Origin: an uncultured Lachnospiraceae bacterium
Lineage (GTDB): Bacteria > Bacillota > Clostridia > Lachnospirales > Lachnospiraceae
NCBI GenBank assembly: GCA_946623295.1
Contig: CAMOQY010000092.1
Location: 1 to 6,014, forward strand
Direction: 5' to 3'
DNA: 6,014 nt
The translations under genes and the position numbers were made by a program. Under the pieces are notes generated by a model. That model made no database searches and was not told the origin of the DNA. It saw only the letters and a list, made by a program, of their open reading frames with translations. Below are positions 1 to 5,589 of this stretch, in pieces. Each line of letters starts with the position of its first letter. Position 1 is the stretch's first letter.

Positions 1-1132
1 CGGGATCTACGAGACCTTCAGGCCGTGGCTTCCTGTCACCTACAGCAGTCTGGAAAGCAGCGGTGTGGACACTGCGGATATCATAATGGGAAATGACTGC
101 TCGGGCGCTGTATACTGGGCGCTGGCCACGGTTGCGGACGTAGACTTCAGCGTTGTGAGGGAGATGATTCCCTCAAATGAATGCGGGCTGGTCTTCCCGA
201 CCGTCGATGGCGTTGCTCCTCTGTCGTGTGATTATACCTACACCAACAGCAGCGGAAAAACCGTATCCGCTACTGAAAAGCAGTACACCGCTGTCATAAT
301 CGCGGAAAGCTTTTGTGATCTGGAAGATGCGCCCGATGCGGCCAATGATTATCAGAACATTACTGCCGCGCTTGCCCAGGACACTGTAAAGGAGAACATG
401 TTTGCCTATTACAGCGCTCTTAAAAAGGGCGACGTGCTCGCGGGAAGCGCTCCCGAGGTAATGAACAAGCAGAACCCGGGTTATATCTACGGACACTGCA
501 TGCTTGTGGAAAGCGTCGATACGGCGAACCAGAGGGTCAAGGTGCTCCAGCACGGAAGCATGGGCACGGCAAACGCTCCCACTTCCCAGCAGGCGTATTT
601 CAGCGGAAGCTCGATCAGTTCCTCCAGCTCCAGCTATTACGAGAACAACAAGCTTATCAGCCTGACAAGGACCAAGGCCCTTTCTACCGAGTGCCTGTGG
701 AACTTCGGCTGGGTGAGCTTTGAGGATCTCTACAGCAATTATTACCTGCCGCTCACGCTTCCCGAATATACAGGCGGCGCGGACGAAGAAGGTATCGTGA
801 CTGTGGACAACAGCGAGATGGGCAAGCTTTATCTTGCATGCGGTACGGTCACGTCCGAAAAATACAGGCTTGAGTCCGTAACGATCAGGATCTGCAAAGA
901 GGGCGGCGTGCTGCTTGACGAGGTAACGTTAAACACCTCCACTTACCGCTGGGGGCTTTACAGCAGCTCTACTCCCCAGCGTCTGAGGGAAAACAGCATC
1001 GATCTTGCGTCGTTTGCCCCGTATCTTTCACAGCTCGGGATGCAGGCCGGAGAGACGTACAGGTACACCCTTTCCGCGCATCTTTCAAACGGCAGGGATT
1101 ACACTCTGAAGGATTACATGTTTGTATATTGA
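1..1132 (+). CDS. Cell-surface/secreted protein with NlpC/P60-like cysteine peptidase segment (5' partial)
   Basis: The frame is open from base 2, so the start and any signal peptide lie upstream; 376 codons are visible, ending in TGA at 1130-1132. The GTG at 65 is only an internal Val codon. A D-C-S-G motif (Cys codon at 98-100) followed by small and aromatic residues resembles the nucleophile motif of NlpC/P60-type cysteine peptidases. About 130 residues later come K-K-G-D-V-L and Y-G-H-C-M-L-V (His codon at 494-496), which resemble the GD and catalytic-His regions of that fold. Such enzymes cleave peptidoglycan peptides or act as amidases outside the cell. A Ser-rich stretch (about 607-640) follows. 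The last 110 residues alternate hydrophobic and polar residues and look like an Ig-like beta-sandwich of surface proteins. The family call is inferred from motifs. The 130-residue Cys-His gap is longer than in minimal NlpC/P60 domains, so a diverged relative is possible. Confidence 0.6.
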   Translation, partial: GIYETFRPWLPVTYSSLESSGVDTADIIMGNDCSGAVYWALATVADVDFSVVREMIPSNECGLVFPTVDGVAPLSCDYTYTNSSGKTVSATEKQYTAVIIAESFCDLEDAPDAANDYQNITAALAQDTVKENMFAYYSALKKGDVLAGSAPEVMNKQNPGYIYGHCMLVESVDTANQRVKVLQHGSMGTANAPTSQQAYFSGSSISSSSSSYYENNKLISLTRTKALSTECLWNFGWVSFEDLYSNYYLPLTLPEYTGGADEEGIVTVDNSEMGKLYLACGTVTSEKYRLESVTIRICKEGGVLLDEVTLNTSTYRWGLYSSSTPQRLRENSIDLASFAPYLSQLGMQAGETYRYTLSAHLSNGRDYTLKDYMFVY

Positions 1133-1135
1133 CCG

Positions 1136-1178
1136 TGCAAAAACCAACATCAGCGGTCTGAATTTGGTATATTTTGCA
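1136..1178 (+). other. Imperfect stem-loop after the peptidase-like gene
   Basis: The arm TGCAAAA-ACCAA (1136-1147) pairs with TTGGT (1164-1168) and TTTTGCA (1172-1178), with bases 1169-1171 bulged. Inside the loop, TCAG (1150-1153) can pair with CTGA (1158-1161) around a CGGT tetraloop. It starts 4 bases after the stop codon and ends 9 bases before the next -35 box. No U-run follows on the plus strand, so it is not a textbook intrinsic terminator. It may still end or protect the upstream mRNA. Confidence 0.45.
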
Positions 1179-1187
1179 GATGGGCTA

Positions 1188-1216
1188 TTGACTTTATTTT
1201 TCCAAAAGGATAAAAT
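1188..1216 (+). promoter_or_regulatory. Sigma-A-type promoter of the small peptide/hydrolase unit
   Basis: The -35 box TTGACT (1188-1193) and -10 box TAAAAT (1211-1216) are separated by exactly 17 bp in an AT-rich stretch. Transcription would begin near 1223, leaving a leader of about 30 nt before the ATG at 1254. Each box differs from the housekeeping consensus at one position. Confidence 0.75.
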
Positions 1217-1253
1217 TAGTAGCGCAGTAATGGAAAACTTGAGAGGTGTATTT

Positions 1254-1370
1254 ATGAAGTACTATAATGAGCCTGATCTGGAACTTGTCGAGAATATCAC
1301 TCCTGTAGTTATGGCCGGCGAGTTCTCGCTTGAGGATGACGATTTCGAGAATGAGCAGCAGGAACCTTGA
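1254..1370 (+). CDS. Small, very acidic 38-residue peptide of unknown function
   Basis: The reading frame has 38 codons and a TGA stop at 1368-1370. The start at 1254 is chosen because a purine-rich ribosome binding site (GAGAGGTG, 1241-1248) sits at normal distance; the in-frame ATG at 1230 lies only a few bases after the predicted transcription start and has no such site. The peptide starts MKYYNEPDLELVE and contains 12 Asp/Glu against one Lys, with the cluster EDDD near residues 27-30. It has no Cys, no evident signal peptide and no membrane segment. The lysine-tyrosine, proline, 'LELVE' beginning resembles short acidic peptides seen in many Clostridia, whose role is unknown to me. Its own promoter and ribosome binding site argue that it is translated. 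The downstream hydrolase gene starts inside its last 20 bases, which suggests translational coupling. A RiPP precursor is possible but unsupported. Confidence 0.6.
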   Translation: MKYYNEPDLELVENITPVVMAGEFSLEDDDFENEQQEP

Positions 1371-1989
1371 CGTCCAGTATCGCGTGCTCGGTTCGATAGC
1401 TACCAACGTATACTTCCTTATCAATAAAGATACAAAGGAAGGCATAGTTGTCGACCCGGCTGACAATGCGGACTACATAGCTGAGCAGTTCAGACTGAGA
1501 GGCTATGATCTCAAGGCGATCTTACTCACACATGGTCATTTTGACCATTTTTACGGAGCTTCGGAGCTTAAAGAGCTGACCGGGGCTCCTATTTATGCGT
1601 ATAAGGACGAGGCTCAGGTGCTCGCCGATACCTATTACAACCGCTCCGCCGTCTGGGCGGAGCCGCGTACGCTCACGCCTGACTATCTTTTTGACGACGG
1701 CGAGGAGTGCGAGCTGGCAGGCCTTAAGTTCCGGGTGATCCACACTCCCGGGCATACCGTCGGGAGCTGCTGCTTTTACTTTGAAGATGAGGGTGTGCTG
1801 ATCGCCGGAGATACGCTTTTCTTTGAATCCTACGGGCGTACGGATCTCGGTACGGGGAGCAGCGCGGCCATCATGCGCTCGCTGCGGGACATCCTCTTTA
1901 AGCTGCCTCCGGAGACAGTCGTCTATCCCGGACACGGCGATTTTACCAGCATCGAACATGAGCTCGAATACAATCCGGCAGCGCCGTAA
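1351..1989 (+). CDS. Metallo-beta-lactamase-fold hydrolase, glyoxalase II-like (YcbL type)
   Basis: This 212-residue protein has the full metal-binding set of the glyoxalase II-like branch of the MBL fold. With the start at 1351 these are T-H-G-H-F-D-H (His61, His63, Asp65, His66), H-T-P-G-H (His135), A-G-D-T-L-F (Asp154) and Y-P-G-H-G-D (His195). The F-E-S-Y-G-R-T-D-L segment after Asp154 and the 'E..YNP' C-terminus are typical of YcbL-type hydrolases, which hydrolyse thioesters such as S-lactoylglutathione in the cytoplasm. The length fits this single-domain group, which lacks the C-terminal helical domain of classical glyoxalase II. As many Clostridia lack glutathione, the natural substrate may be another thiol ester (inference). 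ATG 1351 is preferred because it places the conserved N-terminal strand (V-L-G-S-I-A-T-N-V-Y) about 13 residues in. ATG 1336 and TTG 1330 are in frame but badly placed relative to GAGG at 1332-1335. The gene overlaps the upstream peptide gene by 20 bases and probably depends on its promoter. Confidence 0.88.
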   Translation: MSSRNLDVQYRVLGSIATNVYFLINKDTKEGIVVDPADNADYIAEQFRLRGYDLKAILLTHGHFDHFYGASELKELTGAPIYAYKDEAQVLADTYYNRSAVWAEPRTLTPDYLFDDGEECELAGLKFRVIHTPGHTVGSCCFYFEDEGVLIAGDTLFFESYGRTDLGTGSSAAIMRSLRDILFKLPPETVVYPGHGDFTSIEHELEYNPAAP

Positions 1990-2030
1990 AGCCTTTGGAT
2001 CATCTGATGAGTTAGTTAATTATTTTCCGC

Positions 2031-2059
2031 TTTACATACAGCCTGCGGTATGCTATATT
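2031..2059 (+). promoter_or_regulatory. Promoter of the uracil-type permease gene
   Basis: The -35 box TTTACA (2031-2036) and -10 box TATATT (2054-2059) have a 17-bp spacer, and TGC at 2051-2053 makes an extended -10. Transcription should start near 2066, giving a leader of about 180 nt. The permease therefore has its own promoter, 41 bases after the hydrolase stop. Confidence 0.7.
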
Positions 2060-2065
2060 CACTAA

Positions 2066-2169
2066 GGTTACAACATGTTACCTTTAAATCGGTACGAGAT
2101 ACCGGCAAGGCTGACTAAATATTCACTGCGGTTATCATGCCTTGTCATATCATGACAGGGCATTTTTTT
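2066..2169 (+). promoter_or_regulatory. Attenuator-like leader RNA with antiterminator/terminator choice
   Basis: Three elements lie between the predicted transcription start and the early terminator. First, an imperfect hairpin (AAGGT at 2064-2068 paired with ACCTT at 2080-2084) straddles the predicted start. Second, a 5-bp hairpin CGGTA-cgaga-TACCG spans 2090-2104. Third, GGCAAGGC (2104-2111) can pair with GCCTTGTC (2139-2146) through 8 pairs, one of them G-U. That third helix uses the 5' arm of the terminator at 2137-2169, so helix and terminator exclude each other. This is the logic of a riboswitch or protein-controlled attenuator. I could not match it to purine, preQ1-I or PyrR-binding consensus sequences. 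The pairings are seen in the sequence; the regulatory role and ligand are inferred. Confidence 0.5.
2137..2169 (+). terminator. Intrinsic terminator inside the permease leader
   Basis: The arm ATGCCTTGTCAT (2137-2148) pairs with ATGACAGGGCAT (2152-2163) through 12 pairs including one T-G wobble, with a three-base loop, and runs into T7 at 2163-2169. It lies downstream of the permease promoter and 75 bases before its start codon, so it would cut the message short. It could also catch read-through from the hydrolase gene. Confidence 0.8.
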
Positions 2170-2230
2170 GAGAAGGAGAGCAGCGGACTTTTTATTCAGC
2201 GACCCACCGGCTTTTGCCGAAAAATCTTTC

Positions 2231-2237
2231 AGGAGGG
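2231..2237 (+). promoter_or_regulatory. Ribosome binding site fixing the permease start
   Basis: AGGAGGG ends 7 bases before the ATG at 2245. It decides against the in-frame ATG at 2137, which lies inside the terminator stem and has no such site. A small CGGC-tttt-GCCG hairpin (2208-2219) lies just upstream. Confidence 0.85.
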
Positions 2238-2244
2238 TTTTAAA

Positions 2245-3576
2245 ATGAAACTGGTTTACGACATTAAGGACAAACCGAGATTCGGACAGGTTCTGATCTT
2301 TGCGTTCCAGCAGCTGCTTGCTATCCTGGCCGCCACGATCGCCGTCCCCATGATCACCGGCAACGGTATGTCTCCCGCGGCAGCGCTCTTCGGCGCAGGC
2401 GTAGGTACACTGGTGTATGTGCTCTTTACCAAGGGCCGCAGCCCGGTCTTCCTGGGTTCGTCTTTCGCTTTCCTCGGCTCTCTGGCCGCTGCCTTCGCGG
2501 GCGCTGTGTCTGTTGAGGCCGGTTATGCCGGACTGATCATCGGCGCATGCATCGCCGGTCTGGTCTATGTAGTTCTTGCGATCATCGTCAAAGTCGCCGG
2601 CGTCAAGTGGATCAATAAGCTGATGCCCGCGCAGGTTATCGGACCTACCGTTGCCATCATCGGACTTTCGCTCGCAAGCAACGCCGCAGGCGATCTTCAG
2701 ACCGCAAATGCCGGCGGACATACTCTGGTAGCCGTTCTCTGCGGCCTGGTCACCCTTCTTGTGGTTACTGTCTGCTCGGTATACGGCAGCAAGTCCATGA
2801 AGCTTATCCCCTTCATTATCGGTATCCTGGCCGGCTACGCTCTGGCAGCTATCCTGACCGTGATCGGTACCGCCGCCAATATCCCCGAGCTTCTCATCTG
2901 CGATTTCTCCAGATTCGAGACCATGAGCGCTATCGAGGTCCCCGAGTTTACCTTCCTGACTGCCCTCAAGGGCGTGAAGGATGTGGACGCGACCTACATC
3001 CTCAAGCTTGTTGTGGCATACCTGCCTGTTTCCTTCGTAATCTTCGCCGAGCATCTGGCCGACCACAAGAACATCTCCTCCATCATCGAGCGCGACCTGC
3101 TTGAGGATCCCGGCCTTCACAGGACCCTGATGGGCGACGGCATCGGATCTTTTGCCGGCGCTGTCTTCGGCGGCTGCCCCAATACCACTTACGGTGAGTC
3201 CATCGCCTGCGTCGCCATCACCGGCAACGCCTCCGTCATCACCATCATCACCACGGCCTGCCTGGCCATGCTGATCTCCTTTGTAGGGCCTTTCGTGACT
3301 TTCCTGAGCTCCATCCCGACCTGCGTTATGGGCGGCGTCTGCATGTCCCTGTACGGCTTCATCGCCGTTTCCGGTCTTAAGATGGTCCAGAAGGTCGACC
3401 TTGAGGACAACAGAAACCTCTTTGTAGTCTCCGTCATCCTCATCGCCGGTATCGGCGGCCTGAGCCTGACCTTCGGACAGGTCACGATCACTACGATCGC
3501 TACCGCTCTGATCCTCGGCATCATCTTCAATCTGGTACTCTCCGGAAAGAAAAAGAAAGAGGATGCTGAGCAGTAA
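2245..3576 (+). CDS. uraA: Uracil-type nucleobase permease, NCS2 (UraA/PyrP) family
   Basis: This 443-residue integral membrane protein imports a nucleobase, probably uracil, by proton symport in the cytoplasmic membrane. It begins with K-L-V-Y-D-I, and G-Q-V-L-I-F-A-F-Q-Q at residues 14-23 is typical of the N-terminus. Family motifs in order are F-L-G-S-S-F-A (69-75), F-A-E-H-L-A-D-H-K-N (267-276), D-P-G-L-H-R (288-293) and N-T-T-Y-G-E-S-I (313-320). Glu269 and Glu318 align with the substrate-binding Glu241 and Glu290 of E. coli UraA; the N-T-T-Y-G-E form points to uracil rather than xanthine, whose carriers usually carry a Gln-containing motif there. Many hydrophobic stretches agree with the 14-helix family fold, and the tail is Lys-rich (435-438), as expected for a cytoplasmic end. 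It stands alone between two terminators. Control through its long leader is likely. Xanthine or broader specificity cannot be excluded. Confidence 0.9.
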   Translation: MKLVYDIKDKPRFGQVLIFAFQQLLAILAATIAVPMITGNGMSPAAALFGAGVGTLVYVLFTKGRSPVFLGSSFAFLGSLAAAFAGAVSVEAGYAGLIIGACIAGLVYVVLAIIVKVAGVKWINKLMPAQVIGPTVAIIGLSLASNAAGDLQTANAGGHTLVAVLCGLVTLLVVTVCSVYGSKSMKLIPFIIGILAGYALAAILTVIGTAANIPELLICDFSRFETMSAIEVPEFTFLTALKGVKDVDATYILKLVVAYLPVSFVIFAEHLADHKNISSIIERDLLEDPGLHRTLMGDGIGSFAGAVFGGCPNTTYGESIACVAITGNASVITIITTACLAMLISFVGPFVTFLSSIPTCVMGGVCMSLYGFIAVSGLKMVQKVDLEDNRNLFVVSVILIAGIGGLSLTFGQVTITTIATALILGIIFNLVLSGKKKKEDAEQ

Positions 3577-3630
3577 GTAAACAATTACGGGCTGCCGGCG
3601 CGCGCGCAGGGCTGACCCGCAGAAAGATTT

Positions 3631-3658
3631 AAACCGCCTCGTCATGAGGCGGTTTTTT
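3631..3658 (+). terminator. Intrinsic terminator of the permease gene
   Basis: A perfect 10-bp stem, AAACCGCCTC (3631-3640) with GAGGCGGTTT (3646-3655), closes a five-base loop and runs into T6 at 3653-3658. It lies 54 bases after the permease stop. The A-run on the left arm could let it work on the minus strand too, but no minus-strand gene ends here. Confidence 0.92.
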
Positions 3659-3680
3659 CTTTGGGACATATGGCCGGATT

Positions 3681-3695
3681 TTTGTCAATGACAAA
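3681..3695. promoter_or_regulatory. 15-bp palindrome, possible operator
   Basis: TTTGTCA-A-TGACAAA is a perfect inverted repeat of 7-bp arms around one base. It sits between the permease terminator and the promoter of the zinc-ribbon gene, about 40 bases upstream of that -10 region. This is where a dimeric regulator could bind. I do not recognise the motif. Confidence 0.35.
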
Positions 3696-3708
3696 CCTTC
3701 GTCTGATA

Positions 3709-3742
3709 TTGAGTGCCAGGGAATCAGATGATATGGTATAAG
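3709..3742 (+). promoter_or_regulatory. Probable promoter of the zinc-ribbon protein gene
   Basis: TGGTATAAG (3734-3742) gives an extended -10 (TGN plus TATAAG). TTGAGT at 3709-3714 would be 22 bp from it, too far, but is 17 bp from the overlapping weaker box TATGGT (3732-3737). The region is clearly promoter-like; the exact boxes are uncertain. Confidence 0.45.
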
Positions 3743-3774
3743 CGTTTTAGAGTATCTATACAAGGAGATCATAT

Positions 3775-4830
3775 ATGTTCTGTGAGAACTGCGGAAAAAA
3801 TATACCGGACAGCGTCAAATTCTGTCCGTTTTGCGGCGCAAAGATCGAAGCTGCCGTTGATGAACAGGCAGGCGGCGCCGGCGGATCCCAGCCCGGTCAG
3901 CAGACGTGGCAGCAGCCTCAACCGGGCGGTCAGCCGTATCAGCAGCCTCAGCCGGGCGGCCAACCGTATCAGCAACCTCAGCCCAGTCAGCAGACGTGGC
4001 AGCAGCCACAGCCCGGCAGCCAGCCGTATCAGCAGCCATGGAACGCCACCCCAACTGCCGCGTATGGACAGCAGCCCGGAAGATCCGGATCAAAGACCGC
4101 GATCATCATCATAGCAGTCGTACTTGCTCTGGCAGCGATCGGCGCAGGTGTTTATTTCTTTTTCTTCAGGGACGCTTCCGGCGGGAGCGGACAGGCTGGC
4201 GGTGCCACAAAGGCTGCGGAGGCAGCATCGGATCCGTATACTGCCGAAGCTCCTGCGACCAAAGCTCCTGAGGCCGACCCTCCTTTTACCCTGGCTCCCG
4301 CGACAGAGCCTCCGGCCACCGAGCCTCCCGCTGAGGAACCGTCAACGACTGCTCCCGTGCAGGTCACGGACATCTACAGTATGCCCGAGCCCTATGATTT
4401 TGACTGGTTTATTGCCGACGTCAACGAGGGCCGTCCGTCCGATTCCGTGCCGGTGACTGATCTTAAGACGCTGACGGGACGCTGGAAAGTCGTTATCACT
4501 TATCTGGAGGGTGATGAGACCGCGGATTATTTTGATATAGTAGCAGAGGAACTCTGCGTTGGAGAAATAAATACGGACGGGACCAGCTTTTCCATGACGC
4601 TCAGCCCGATCTCCATACTCTACGGCGATCAGGACGGCTGGCAGCCTGAAAGCGGATTCACCTACGACTGCACCGGCAGCTCTCAGGCGGATGGCACTGT
4701 GTATATGACAGGGAGCCTCGGCGCGGTCACGCTCAGCGAGTTTTATTATGCGGATTCGTGCCAGAGAGTGGTGGGCGTGGTAGTTCTGCCCAGCGGCGAA
4801 TACGCGTATATCGGATTTACGAGGCCATGA
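3775..4830 (+). CDS. Zinc-ribbon, single-pass membrane protein with Q/P repeats and a lipocalin-like C-terminal domain
   Basis: The 351-residue protein starts 7 bases after a strong AAGGAG site (3762-3767). Residues 3-20 form a zinc ribbon (Cys3, Cys6, Cys17, Cys20; C-x2-C-x10-C-x2-C). Residues 41-90 are five decapeptide repeats rich in Gln and Pro. Residues 109-131 form one membrane segment (I-I-I-I-A-V-V ... Y-F-F-F-F). Basic residues just before it and the Cys-rich ribbon suggest the N-terminus is cytoplasmic and the C-terminus outside. An Ala/Pro/Thr/Glu-rich linker (about 140-195) leads to a domain (about 230-351) that opens with L-T-G-R-W-K and continues in alternating strand-like segments, similar to the start of lipocalin-type beta-barrels. 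Many Clostridia encode zinc-ribbon membrane proteins of this layout, and their role is not established. The C-terminal fold is inferred from pattern only. The gene stands alone with its own promoter and a hairpin after it. Confidence 0.85.
   Translation: MFCENCGKNIPDSVKFCPFCGAKIEAAVDEQAGGAGGSQPGQQTWQQPQPGGQPYQQPQPGGQPYQQPQPSQQTWQQPQPGSQPYQQPWNATPTAAYGQQPGRSGSKTAIIIIAVVLALAAIGAGVYFFFFRDASGGSGQAGGATKAAEAASDPYTAEAPATKAPEADPPFTLAPATEPPATEPPAEEPSTTAPVQVTDIYSMPEPYDFDWFIADVNEGRPSDSVPVTDLKTLTGRWKVVITYLEGDETADYFDIVAEELCVGEINTDGTSFSMTLSPISILYGDQDGWQPESGFTYDCTGSSQADGTVYMTGSLGAVTLSEFYYADSCQRVVGVVVLPSGEYAYIGFTRP
3895..4044 (+). repeat. Five tandem 30-bp repeats encoding Q/P-rich decapeptides
   Basis: Five in-frame units follow the order A-B-B-A-B: type A is xQQTWQQPQP and type B is GxQPYQQPQP, the last ending in PWN. 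The units keep both protein and much DNA identity, which points to recent duplication and possible length change by slippage. They join the zinc ribbon to the membrane segment. Confidence 0.9.
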
Positions 4831-4860
4831 CAATTACTATCTTTATATAACTCCCATGGA

Positions 4861-4900
4861 GGCTGCGGCGGACTTGTTCCGTCCGCAGTCTCTGTCTTTT
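4861..4900 (+). terminator. Probable terminator of the zinc-ribbon gene, in the convergent gap
   Basis: GGCTG (4861-4865) pairs with CAGTC (4886-4890) and CGGAC (4869-4873) pairs with GTCCG (4881-4885), with CGG at 4866-4868 bulged and a seven-base loop. A T-rich tail (TCTGTCTTTT, 4891-4900) follows on the plus strand. It lies 30 bases after the stop. The same hairpin could also act on minus-strand transcripts of the NUDIX gene, but no U-run follows it in that direction. Confidence 0.6.
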
Positions 4901-4929
4901 ACAGCGCCGGTGATCCGGTATAAAAAAGC

Positions 4930-5511
4930 CTACAGCTTGAGCAGTCTTGCAGCCTTAAGCACCGCGCACTGGGTCTTTGCGTCGGTTATCGAGCCGTTCA
5001 TCACCTCTTCAACGAGAGTGGAAAGCGGCACTTTTTTTACGTCGAGGAATTCGTCGGGGTCGAGCTCCTGTGCTCCCTCGTGAAGGCCTCTCGCCATGTA
5101 CATGGTGATTGTCTCGTCACAGTATGCGGCGGCGGGGAAAAACAGCCCGAGACAGGTCCATTCGTCCGCCGAAAGGCCGGTCTCCTCGCGGAGCTCGCGT
5201 TTTGCAGCCTCAAGGATGTCTTCATCTTCACTGTCGAGCTTGCCTGCGGGGATCTCGGTGATGACCCGGTCGATGGGGTAGCGGTACTGTCGCTCCACAT
5301 AGACCATGCCGTCTTCAGTGACCGGTATCACGCACACAGCCCCGATATGGCGGATCAGCTCGCGCGATGCGCTTTTGCCGTTGGGCAGGATTACCGTATC
5401 GTCCTTCAGGTGCAGGATCCTGCCGCGGAATATATCCTCCGACGCGGCCTGTCTTTCGCAGAGTCTGCTGTATTCGTCTTTGTTATAGCTTTTGTCATCG
5501 TATTCTCTCAT
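4930..5511 (-). CDS. nudF: NUDIX hydrolase, ADP-ribose pyrophosphatase type
   Basis: The 193-residue cytoplasmic enzyme probably splits ADP-ribose into AMP and ribose 5-phosphate, using Mg2+. The NUDIX box is at residues 90-113: Gly90, then K-L-D-S-E-D, Glu97, and R-E-L-R-E-E-T-G-L (105-113), which supplies the metal-binding glutamates. It carries one extra residue between Gly90 and Glu97 compared with the classic G-x5-E spacing; to my knowledge this K-L-D-S-x-D-E-D form is common in clostridial homologues. The preceding V-E-R-Q-Y-R-Y-P-I (72-80) and E-I-P-A-G-K (86-91), and Pro126 downstream of the box, fit the ADP-ribose subgroup. The start at 5511 is chosen for its GGAGG site (5518-5522) six bases upstream; the frame is open to 5568 but without a better site. 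It is convergent with the zinc-ribbon gene and divergent from the flavoprotein gene. The symbol follows the Bacillus ADP-ribose enzyme and is an assignment by similarity. Confidence 0.9.
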   Translation of the reverse strand: MREYDDKSYNKDEYSRLCERQAASEDIFRGRILHLKDDTVILPNGKSASRELIRHIGAVCVIPVTEDGMVYVERQYRYPIDRVITEIPAGKLDSEDEDILEAAKRELREETGLSADEWTCLGLFFPAAAYCDETITMYMARGLHEGAQELDPDEFLDVKKVPLSTLVEEVMNGSITDAKTQCAVLKAARLLKL

Positions 5512-5517
5512 GGTTAT

Positions 5518-5522
5518 CCTCC
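5518..5522 (-). promoter_or_regulatory. Ribosome binding site fixing the NUDIX gene start
   Basis: On the minus strand GGAGG is followed by six bases and then ATG at 5511-5509. It rules out the longer reading from 5568, whose extra residues (WKTHRFYDK...) overlap the likely promoter. Confidence 0.85.
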
Positions 5523-5541
5523 GTTTATCAGAGTGGAGTTT

Positions 5542-5572
5542 ATCATAAAAACGGTGTGTTTTCCACACTCAA
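5542..5572 (-). promoter_or_regulatory. Possible promoter of the NUDIX gene
   Basis: Read on the minus strand, TTGAGT (5572-5567) and TATGAT (5547-5542) are separated by 19 bp, longer than ideal. Two copies of TGATAAAC (5545-5538 and 5530-5523) lie 15 bp apart between the -10 and the ribosome binding site, and GTGTG-gaaaa-CACAC (5568-5554) falls in the spacer. Confidence 0.4.
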
Positions 5573-5589
5573 AAGTCCAAAGTAAATGC

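Noticed and set aside
607..640. Ser-codon tract as a possible repeat or slippage site
   Set aside because: It encodes a short Ser-rich linker with mixed codons, ordinary for surface proteins, and no frame disturbance is seen.
2004..2010. CTGATGA, the core sequence of a hammerhead ribozyme
   Set aside because: There is no following stem II with GAAA and no flanking stems; a seven-base match is expected by chance.
2060..2136. Purine riboswitch, preQ1-I riboswitch or PyrR-binding site in the permease leader
   Set aside because: The conserved ATATGG/CTACC/GACTA parts of purine aptamers, the AAAAAACTA tail of preQ1-I and the GAGAGG loop of PyrR sites are absent. A GGTTAC...ACCTT hairpin at 2067-2084 only superficially resembles preQ1-I.
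2170..2190. A second ribosome-binding-like sequence (AGAAGGAGAG) after the leader terminator, possible upstream ORF
   Set aside because: No ATG or plausible start follows within usable distance, so no leader peptide can be supported.
2137..2244. Longer permease reading starting at ATG 2137
   Set aside because: That ATG lies in the 5' arm of an intrinsic terminator with no ribosome binding site. ATG 2245 has AGGAGGG at good spacing and gives the usual family N-terminus.
2068..3669. Open frame of 533 codons on the minus strand, antisense to the permease
   Set aside because: The permease is certain from its motifs. The antisense frame is hydrophilic, rich in Asp/Gly/Gln, has no recognisable motif, and arises from the codon bias of the opposite strand.
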